The notes below the pieces were generated by a model, which searched no databases, was not told the origin of the DNA, and saw nothing but the letters and a program-made list of their open reading frames with translations. This document shows positions 55,125 through 61,018 of a DNA stretch of 61,018 bases, piece after piece. The stretch lies in assembly GCF_013304445.1 (NCBI RefSeq), contig NZ_JAAITA010000016.1, forward strand, positions 1 through 61,018. The letters are read 5' to 3'. A program made the translations under genes and the position numbers. Positions within the stretch are counted from its first letter, which is position 1. The number at the start of each line of letters is the position of its first letter. The DNA is from Blautia hansenii. GTDB taxonomy: Bacteria > Bacillota > Clostridia > Lachnospirales > Lachnospiraceae.

Positions 55125-56780
55125 ATGAAAAAGAAAATTGCAGCAGGTTTGACGCTTCTGGTTCTGGCATTTTTGTATTACTATGTCACCTTGCCGGCAG
55201 TCAACATTCACGAAAGCGGTTTCTGGTTCTTTCTGGGAGCCCTGGTTGTGGCAGTGCTGGTGCTGTATGGATTCAAAAAGCGGATTTCCAGTGTGCAGGA
55301 ACTGCGGACCAACAAGGTGCTAAAGGGAGGAATCTTTGTGATTCTGGCTATTGCAGTGGTATATGGGGCAGGGGCTCTTTTGTCATCCCCTATTATCAAT
55401 GCAAAGAAATACCAAAAGCTGGTAACACCCGAAGAACGGGATTTTGCAGAAGATATTAAAGAAATCAGTTATGACCAGATTCCCCTTTTGGATAAGGAGT
55501 CGGCAGAACTTCTGGGAAACAGAAAAATGGGAAGTATGGTGGACATGGTGTCACAGTTTGAGGTGAGCAGTCTGTATTCCCAGATTAATTACCAGGGACA
55601 GCCTTATCGTGTCTCCCCTTTGGTTTACGCCAACGGAATTAAATGGCTGACAAATCAGAAAGAGGGGATTCCAGCTTATATCCGCATTGATATGGCAACC
55701 CAGGATACGGAACTGGTAAAGCTGGATAAGCCCATTAAATATTCGGAATCGGAATACTTTAACCGAAATATTTACCGTCATCTGAGATTCCGGTATCCCA
55801 CTTATATGTTTGACCAGTTGAGTTTTGAGATTGATGACGATGGTACACCTTACTGGATTTGTCCGGTGAAAAAATTTAATATTGGGCTTTTCGGCGGTCA
55901 GACTATTGGAAAAGTCATACTGTGTAATGCTCAGACAGGAGAAACGACAGAATACAAAATCGAGGACTGCCCTCAGTGGGTGGACCGGGCCTATCCTTCG
56001 GACCTTCTTCTGGAACTGTATAATTACCACGGTATGCTGAAAAACGGATTTTTTAACAGCATTCTGGGACAGAAGGGATGTCTGAAAACCACAGACGGAT
56101 TTAACTACCTGGCCTTAGAGGATGATGTGTGGGTGTACACAGGCGTGACCTCGGTCAGCGGTGACAAGTCCAATGTAGGTTTTGTGCTGATGAATCAGAG
56201 AACGATGGAAACCCGGTATTATGTGTGTGACGGCGCTCAGGAGCGTTCTGCCATGGACTCTGCGGAAGGACAGGTGCAGAACCTGAAATATGAGGCGGCT
56301 TTTCCGCTTCTTCTGAACATTTCCGACCAGCCGACGTACTTTATAGCCTTAAAGGATGGAGCGGGCCTGGTGAAAAAGTATGCCATGGTGAATGTTCAGA
56401 AATATCAGACGGTGGCCATTGGAGATACGGTGGAAGAGTGTGAAAAAAATTATGAAAAACTGCTGGAAGCAGACGGTGGTGAAAGTACAAAGGGAAAGAC
56501 AGAGGAGGCATATAAAGTTACCGGAAAGATTGAAAAAATTGCCCAGGCTGTTCTTGACGGAAATTCACACTTTTATGTGACCTTTGATGATACGGATTTG
56601 GTCCTTACTCCTCCAGAGGAAGGGGCTCAGAAACTGGAAGGCACGCTGATTTTTGATATTCCGGTTACCGAGTTTCCGGAGGTGATTGCTTATAATCCGG
56701 GAGATACCCTAAGCCTTAGTTTCCTGCCCGGAAATACGGTGTGCTCCGTTGTTTCCATGGGAGAAGAGGAACAGGAGTAG
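55125..56780 (+). CDS. Large membrane-anchored protein of unknown function
   Basis: Three N-terminal hydrophobic segments (IAAGLTLLVLAFLYYYVTLPA; GFWFFLGALVVAVLVLYGF; GGIFVILAIAVVYGAGALL, residues about 5-105) precede a roughly 450-residue soluble part, presumably extracytoplasmic. I see beta-rich stretches and repeated Tyr-Asp motifs but no recognisable catalytic motif. ATG 55125 has GGAAAGG nearby; the frame open from 55059 runs over a non-coding gap. 551 residues. It lies between a terminator and the leuS leader, so it is probably monocistronic. Function unknown. Confidence 0.75.
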   Translation: MKKKIAAGLTLLVLAFLYYYVTLPAVNIHESGFWFFLGALVVAVLVLYGFKKRISSVQELRTNKVLKGGIFVILAIAVVYGAGALLSSPIINAKKYQKLVTPEERDFAEDIKEISYDQIPLLDKESAELLGNRKMGSMVDMVSQFEVSSLYSQINYQGQPYRVSPLVYANGIKWLTNQKEGIPAYIRIDMATQDTELVKLDKPIKYSESEYFNRNIYRHLRFRYPTYMFDQLSFEIDDDGTPYWICPVKKFNIGLFGGQTIGKVILCNAQTGETTEYKIEDCPQWVDRAYPSDLLLELYNYHGMLKNGFFNSILGQKGCLKTTDGFNYLALEDDVWVYTGVTSVSGDKSNVGFVLMNQRTMETRYYVCDGAQERSAMDSAEGQVQNLKYEAAFPLLLNISDQPTYFIALKDGAGLVKKYAMVNVQKYQTVAIGDTVEECEKNYEKLLEADGGESTKGKTEEAYKVTGKIEKIAQAVLDGNSHFYVTFDDTDLVLTPPEEGAQKLEGTLIFDIPVTEFPEVIAYNPGDTLSLSFLPGNTVCSVVSMGEEEQE

Positions 56781-56798
56781 AAAAAAGGCGTGCAGGGG

Positions 56799-56827
56799 TT
56801 GACAAAGGGGCAATCACTGGGTAAAAT
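56799..56827 (+). promoter_or_regulatory. Promoter of leuS
   Basis: TTGACA (56799-56804), 17-bp spacer, TAAAAT (56822-56827). Confidence 0.8.
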
Positions 56828-56833
56828 GTGTAA

Positions 56834-57120
56834 TAGCTTTATAAGGAAAAGCGTTGAAGAGGAGTATTAAGAAACACCGCATAGAAACGTGGAAAACGAA
56901 GAGAAAGAGAGCTGCCGGGTGGTGCAAGGCAGGTATGCAGGATTCCCAACTCGCCTCGGAGTTCCCGGATTGAACAGACCCAAACAGTCACAAGTAGATA
57001 CGGGCGGGATTTCCCGTTACAGAAAAAGGAGTGCGCAGACGCAAAAGAGTCTGCGAATTAGAGTGGTACCACGGAATATTAGCCCTTTCGTCTCTAAAGA
57101 GGAGACGGAAGGGCATTTTT
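56834..57120 (+). promoter_or_regulatory. T-box riboswitch (Leu) of leuS
   Basis: The T-box signature AGTGGTACCACGG (57062-57074) has UGGU for an A discriminator, as in tRNA-Leu. A specifier CTC (56950-56952) lies in CCCAACTCGCC of Stem I, though another CTC is five bases later. The terminator arms GCCCTTTCGTCTC (57082-57094) and GAGACGGAAGGGC (57102-57114) are followed by six T. The leader controls leuS by uncharged tRNA-Leu. Confidence 0.92.
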
Positions 57121-57142
57121 TGATGTGAAGGAGGAAGAAATT

Positions 57143-59557
57143 ATGGCAGTACCTTATAATTATAAGGCGATTGAACAGAAATGGCGTAAAAACTGGGAGG
57201 AACACCCAGTCAACGTAGAGGACGGAAACAAACCAAAATATTATTGTCTGGATATGTTTCCATATCCGTCAGGAAACGGACTTCATGTAGGACACTGGAG
57301 AGGATATGTAATCTCTGACGTGTGGAGCCGCTTCAAAATGATGCAGGGATATTACCTGATTCACCCTATGGGTTGGGATGCTTTCGGTCTTCCGGCAGAA
57401 AACTATGCCATTAAAATGGGAGTCCACCCGGCGAAATCTACGGCAGACAATATTGCAAACATTAAAAGACAGATTAACGACATTGCTGCTATTTATGACT
57501 GGGACAGAGAAGTCAATACTACAGACCCTGCTTTCTATAAATGGACGCAGTGGATTTTTGTAAAAATGTTTAAAGAAGGCCTGGCTTATGAAAAGGAATT
57601 CCCAATTAACTGGTGTCCTTCCTGTAAGACAGGTTTGGCCAACGAGGAAGTGGTAAACGGCAAATGTGAACGCTGTGGTTCTGAAGTTACCAAGAAAAAC
57701 CTGCGTCAGTGGATGCTGAGAATTACCAAATATGCAGACCGTCTTTTAGATGACCTGGACAAACTGGACTGGCCGGAAAAAGTAAAGAAAATGCAGGCCG
57801 AATGGATTGGAAAATCCTATGGTGCAGAAGTAGACTTCCCGGTAGAAGGAAGAGAAGAAAAAATCACTGTTTACACCACAAGACCGGATACCCTTCACGG
57901 TGCAACCTTTATGGTACTGGCACCGGAACACGCTATGGCGAAGGAACTGGCTACGGATGAGACAAGAGAAGCCGTAGAAAAATACATTTACGACGCTTCC
58001 ATGAAATCCAATGTAGACCGTCTGCAGGATAAAGAGAAAACAGGTGTGTTTACAGGAAGCTATGCAGTCAATCCTTTAAATGGAGCAAAAATGCCTATCT
58101 GGCTGTCGGATTATGTACTGGCTGATTACGGTACCGGCGCGATTATGTGTGTACCGGCTCATGATGACCGTGACTTTGAATTTGCAACCAAATTCAACAT
58201 TCCGGTTATCCAGGTTATTGCCAAAGACGGAAAAGAAATTGAAAATATGACAGAAGCGTATACCGAGGCTTCTGGAACTATGATTAACTCCGGTGAATGG
58301 AATGGCATGGAATCCGCAGTGCTGAAAAAAGAAGCGCCTGTGATGATTGAAAAAATGGGCATTGGACGCAAGACGGTCAACTACAAACTTCGTGACTGGG
58401 TATTCTCCCGTCAACGTTACTGGGGCGAGCCCATTCCGATTATCCATTGTCCGAACTGTGGTAATGTACCCGTTCCGGAAGACCAGCTTCCACTGACTCT
58501 GCCGGAGGTAGAATCTTACGAACCAACAGGTACAGGAGAATCTCCGCTGGCAGGCATTGAAGACTGGGTGAACACCACTTGTCCGTGCTGCGGCGCTCCG
58601 GCAAAAAGAGAAACCAACACCATGCCTCAGTGGGCTGGATCTTCCTGGTATTTCCTGCGCTATGTGGACAGCAAAAATAACGAAGCGCTGGTATCCAAGG
58701 AAAAAGCAGATAAATATCTTCCGGTAGATATGTATATCGGTGGAGTAGAGCATGCGGTACTGCATCTTCTGTATTCCCGTTTCTATACCAAGTTCCTGCA
58801 TGACATCGGTGTGGTAGACTTTGATGAGCCGTTCCAGAAACTGTTCAACCAGGGTATGATTACCGGGAAGAATGGTATCAAGATGAGTAAATCCAAAGGA
58901 AATGTAGTTTCTCCGGATGATTTGGTAAGAGATTACGGCTGCGATTCCTTGAGACTTTACGAACTCTTTGTGGGACCGCCGGAATTAGACGCAGAGTGGG
59001 ATGACCGGGGAATTGACGGTGTTTACCGTTTCCTGAACCGTTTCTGGAAACTGGCTATGGACAGCAAAGAAGCGGCTGTAGCAGAGACAAAAGAAATGGT
59101 AAAACTTCGTCACAAGCTGGTATTTGACATTACCCAGCGTCTGGAAAGCTTCAGTCTGAACACCGTTATTTCCGGATTCATGGAATATAACAACAAACTG
59201 ATTGATATGGCGAAGAAGACAGGCGGTATCGATAAAGCAACCATTGAAACTTTTGTTCAGCTTTTGGCGCCGTTTGCACCGCACATTGCAGAAGAACTGT
59301 GGCAGGAATACGGTCATGAGGATTCTGTATTCCACACCCAGTGGCCAAAGGCAGACGCAGAAGCAATGAAGGACGATGAAATCGAAGTTCCGGTACAGAT
59401 TAACGGCAAGACAAAAGCCGTAGTTTGTATCAGCGCAGAGGCTACAAAGGAAGAGGCGATTGCAGCAGGAAAAGAGGCGATTGCAGATAAGCTGACCGGA
59501 AATATAGTGAAGGAAATTTATGTTCCTAAGAAGATAATTAATATTGTAATGAAATAA
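57143..59557 (+). CDS. leuS: Leucyl-tRNA synthetase
   Basis: Class I synthetase with the HIGH-type signature PYPSGNGLHVGHWRGY, a zinc-like cysteine cluster (CPSCKTGLANEEV and CERCGS), a CP1 editing domain (about 220-420, with TTRPDTLHGATFMVLAPEH), and KMSKS in NGIKMSKSKGN. 804 residues, ending in an anticodon-binding helical domain and short C-terminal extension. ATG 57143 follows GGAGGAAG; six codons further upstream are open without a site. Confidence 0.97.
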   Translation: MAVPYNYKAIEQKWRKNWEEHPVNVEDGNKPKYYCLDMFPYPSGNGLHVGHWRGYVISDVWSRFKMMQGYYLIHPMGWDAFGLPAENYAIKMGVHPAKSTADNIANIKRQINDIAAIYDWDREVNTTDPAFYKWTQWIFVKMFKEGLAYEKEFPINWCPSCKTGLANEEVVNGKCERCGSEVTKKNLRQWMLRITKYADRLLDDLDKLDWPEKVKKMQAEWIGKSYGAEVDFPVEGREEKITVYTTRPDTLHGATFMVLAPEHAMAKELATDETREAVEKYIYDASMKSNVDRLQDKEKTGVFTGSYAVNPLNGAKMPIWLSDYVLADYGTGAIMCVPAHDDRDFEFATKFNIPVIQVIAKDGKEIENMTEAYTEASGTMINSGEWNGMESAVLKKEAPVMIEKMGIGRKTVNYKLRDWVFSRQRYWGEPIPIIHCPNCGNVPVPEDQLPLTLPEVESYEPTGTGESPLAGIEDWVNTTCPCCGAPAKRETNTMPQWAGSSWYFLRYVDSKNNEALVSKEKADKYLPVDMYIGGVEHAVLHLLYSRFYTKFLHDIGVVDFDEPFQKLFNQGMITGKNGIKMSKSKGNVVSPDDLVRDYGCDSLRLYELFVGPPELDAEWDDRGIDGVYRFLNRFWKLAMDSKEAAVAETKEMVKLRHKLVFDITQRLESFSLNTVISGFMEYNNKLIDMAKKTGGIDKATIETFVQLLAPFAPHIAEELWQEYGHEDSVFHTQWPKADAEAMKDDEIEVPVQINGKTKAVVCISAEATKEEAIAAGKEAIADKLTGNIVKEIYVPKKIINIVMK

Positions 59558-59897
59558 TTGAGAAGAAATTCTCACAACAGAATAAAGTGCTTGGAAATAT
59601 TGAAAAGTTCGCTGAAAATCAAGGTTTACAGACATTTTTCTTCAATGAAAAGGTATCGTAGAATATCGCAAAATATCGTAACAGATTTTTAAAATGGAGT
59701 AAATTTGGAGTAAAAGTTGAAAGAAAATGGAGTAAATATTTCAAGAAGACATGAAAGGAATGACGCAGATGGTAGAGATATTGTCTGCGTTATTTTTTTT
59801 GATTATAATGGTGTAAATAATTGCAAAGTATGATATTATGAGAAATAAACAAATTGGAATTTAACACGAACAAGATTTAATTATAGGAGTGTACTCA
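59558..59897. other. AT-rich gap at the edge of accessory DNA
   Basis: No gene is supported. Three short direct repeats TGGAGTAAA occur between about 59693 and 59742, and a hairpin ACGCAGA/TCTGCGT with eight T lies at 59763-59800 as a terminator. The abrupt drop in G+C after leuS marks the start of accessory sequence. Confidence 0.5.
59763..59800 (+). terminator. Terminator downstream of leuS region
   Basis: ACGCAGA and TCTGCGT arms followed by a long T-run (eight T). Confidence 0.75.
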
Positions 59898-60269
59898 ATG
59901 TGGCTTTTAGGGAGTATTTTTATATTCACATCACTATTAATTCTATACATAAAATATAGGGTTGTTTTTACTGGCGAAAAATGCAAAGGGAAAATAATCG
60001 ACATTGTAGAACAAAATGCAGGTTATGTAGTAGGTGGTGTTAATGTCAAAAAGCATGCTTATATAGTGAAGATTAAAAACAAAAAATATCATACTGCACA
60101 TGGTTGTATCTTTTTGTCATTGGGAAAGAGAAATATTGGAAAAGAAATTTCCGTATTTAAGAATGAAAAATATGGAAATGAGGTTTTCAAATGCTTTGAT
60201 TTTCGTATAGAGATTGTTGCTTTGTTAGTATTTTTATTTGGCGTTTTTATGATCTACTCAGCCTTATGA
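59898..60269 (+). CDS. Small membrane protein, DUF3592-like
   Basis: A 123-residue protein with one membrane helix at each end (LGSIFIFTSLLILYIKY and IVALLVFLFGVFMIYSAL) and a cytoplasmic or external beta-rich middle (CKGKIIDIVEQNAGYVV to KEISVFKNEKYG). That pattern recalls DUF3592 proteins, by memory. ATG 59898 with AGGAG at 59884-59888. It is AT-rich with transferred-DNA base use. The next gene follows after 83 bases. Confidence 0.65.
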   Translation: MWLLGSIFIFTSLLILYIKYRVVFTGEKCKGKIIDIVEQNAGYVVGGVNVKKHAYIVKIKNKKYHTAHGCIFLSLGKRNIGKEISVFKNEKYGNEVFKCFDFRIEIVALLVFLFGVFMIYSAL

Positions 60270-60342
60270 TAAAGCCAAGCAGGTTTCAGTTTGAAAAGAA
60301 GTTATACGCAAAGAAAAATTTAGAAGTTATGGAGGAAACCAT

Positions 60343-60867
60343 ATGGAAAATTTAAGTGCATATAGATACTGTATCGCTATGAAAAAAGGTCGAAAAATAT
60401 TAAATCTGATTGTGGGCTGCTTAATGATTCTTATAAGTATCATTTTCATAACCACAACTGTTTTTAGCTGTATTTTTATGCAAGAATTTGTTTATTACAC
60501 ATTTTTAACAATATTCCTTGTAATTATACCCCTACCTCTTTTTATTTTTGGAATTATAGGTATTGTCTCAGCTACAAAACGAGTTGAAGTTTATAAAGGA
60601 AAAGTGATTTATCATATTGGTTTTAAAAATAAGGAATATCGTATGTCTGATATTAAAACATCAAAAACAAAAAGTGAAACATATAGAACAGGATTAGATT
60701 ATGGAAATATTGTACCCACCTACAGTTATGATAAATTAACTGTATTCTATGATAAAAAAGGGAAAAAGATTTTTAAATTTGGATTGGCATACGATAATGT
60801 AGAACGACTGAAAGCAGATGTTAATAATACTCAAAAAAGCATAGCAAAACAGCATAACAAGAACTAA
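60343..60867 (+). CDS. Small membrane protein of unknown function
   Basis: A 174-residue protein with two long hydrophobic segments (ILNLIVGCLMILISIIFITT and LTIFLVIIPLPLFIFGIIGIV) and a C-terminal beta-rich domain (VIYHIGFKNKEYRMSDIKTS to KIFKFGLAYDNVERLKADV) with PH-like character. GGAGG precedes the ATG. I do not recognise a named family. Base use matches its neighbour and not the core genes. Confidence 0.65.
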   Translation: MENLSAYRYCIAMKKGRKILNLIVGCLMILISIIFITTTVFSCIFMQEFVYYTFLTIFLVIIPLPLFIFGIIGIVSATKRVEVYKGKVIYHIGFKNKEYRMSDIKTSKTKSETYRTGLDYGNIVPTYSYDKLTVFYDKKGKKIFKFGLAYDNVERLKADVNNTQKSIAKQHNKN

Positions 60868-60885
60868 ATAAATTCCAGTTTGTAG

Positions 60886-60914
60886 CAGACAGTTTTTTAA
60901 TCGACTGTCTGCTT
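60886..60914. terminator. Terminator hairpin between convergent genes
   Basis: AGCAGACAG and CTGTCTGCT arms around TTTTTTAATCGA, with T-runs, between the membrane-protein gene and the minus-strand partial gene. Confidence 0.7.
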
Positions 60915-61018
60915 TTCCTTTTCAATCATAATTGATAGTAGTGGTATAAAATGGTTCATATCCAGTAAACGCAAAATAGCAAGTACCTGTTCAAAATCAT
61001 CCAATGTGAGATAATAGA
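60897..61018 (-). CDS. Partial unrecognised protein, C-terminus only
   Basis: The window edge cuts a minus-strand frame of which only YYLTLDDFEQVLAILRLLDM, NHFIPLLSIMIEKEKQTVD and TAA are present. It looks like a helical C-terminus of an accessory-element protein. A shorter, broken copy of the first 18 residues lies at 2137-2191. Family not recognised. Confidence 0.6.
   Translation of the reverse strand, partial: YYLTLDDFEQVLAILRLLDMNHFIPLLSIMIEKEKQTVD
60964..61018. repeat. 55-bp exact direct repeat, copy 2
   Basis: Identical to 2137-2191 and reaching the end of the window, so the match may continue beyond. It lies within the partial gene above. The two copies flank nearly the whole window. 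Confidence 0.9.

Noticed and set aside
59693-59742. Three TGGAGTAAA repeats as a CRISPR-like or att array
   Set aside because: Repeats are too short and irregularly spaced, with no cas genes; recorded only as minor direct repeats.

Overview
The window looks like a chromosomal segment from a low-G+C Clostridia species, most likely a Lachnospiraceae gut anaerobe of the Blautia type. The reasons are T-box leaders on both aminoacyl-tRNA synthetase operons, Tn916-type integrase and IS66 remnants, SpoIID and SleB-type sporulation-lineage proteins, a CUT1 sugar importer without its own ATPase, an EF-G2-like paralogue, and AGGAGG ribosome sites throughout. The genus is inference.

Layout. (1) 1-5.3 kb is a graveyard of mobile DNA. 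It holds an integrase fragment, a RelA/SpoT-domain gene overlapping a small conserved gene, a truncated IS66 tnpA invaded by a transposon with an ExeA/TniB-type ATPase, the 3' end of a replication-type ATPase gene, and an intact xis-int pair. (2) 5.4-8.7 kb carries a low-molecular-weight tyrosine phosphatase, an SGNH lipase, a Crp/Fnr regulator, thioredoxin and an atypical thioredoxin reductase-like flavoprotein. (3) 9.0-15.5 kb is a complete F1Fo ATP synthase operon, atpBEFHAGDC. (4) 15.6-17.2 kb is ilvN-ilvC. (5) 17.5-27.6 kb is a mannoside locus: LacI regulator, two permeases, binding lipoprotein, GH38 alpha-mannosidase and GH2 beta-mannosidase. (6) 27.7-30.5 kb is a LysR regulator divergent from leuC-leuD. 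(7) 30.6-32.3 kb is a tRNA-Pro(GGG) followed by a second decayed island: integrase tail, broken type I toxin-like ORF, a compact small-RNA-like unit with its own promoter and terminator, and a PBECR3-like nuclease gene. (8) 32.3-35.7 kb has an HD phosphohydrolase and a GntR/YtrA-type ABC module. (9) 35.8-44.7 kb has leuA, a SleB-type hydrolase, thrC, an HD protein, 6S RNA, galM, a SpoIID/LytB protein and a YihY/BrkB protein. (10) 44.7-50.2 kb has T-box-pheS-pheT, a histidine phosphatase and queA. (11) 50.2-52.6 kb has aroA and tyrA on the minus strand. (12) 52.8-59.6 kb has an EF-G2-like GTPase, a large membrane protein and T-box-leuS. (13) 59.6-61.0 kb is AT-rich accessory DNA. It ends in a 55-bp exact repeat of a segment near position 2.1 kb.

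The core genes form a biosynthetic neighbourhood (Ile/Val/Leu, Thr, Phe/Tyr precursors and the cognate Phe and Leu tRNA synthetases) next to energy conversion and glycan use. Several pathways are incomplete here: no leuB, no ilvB and no ilvD, so these must lie elsewhere if present. The most unusual material is in the two decayed islands: a candidate structured RNA at 31.38-31.51 kb, a near-identical promoter-like motif preceding two toxin-like genes, the relA-like gene pair, and two genes with no canonical start codon (atpB and the PBECR3-like gene).
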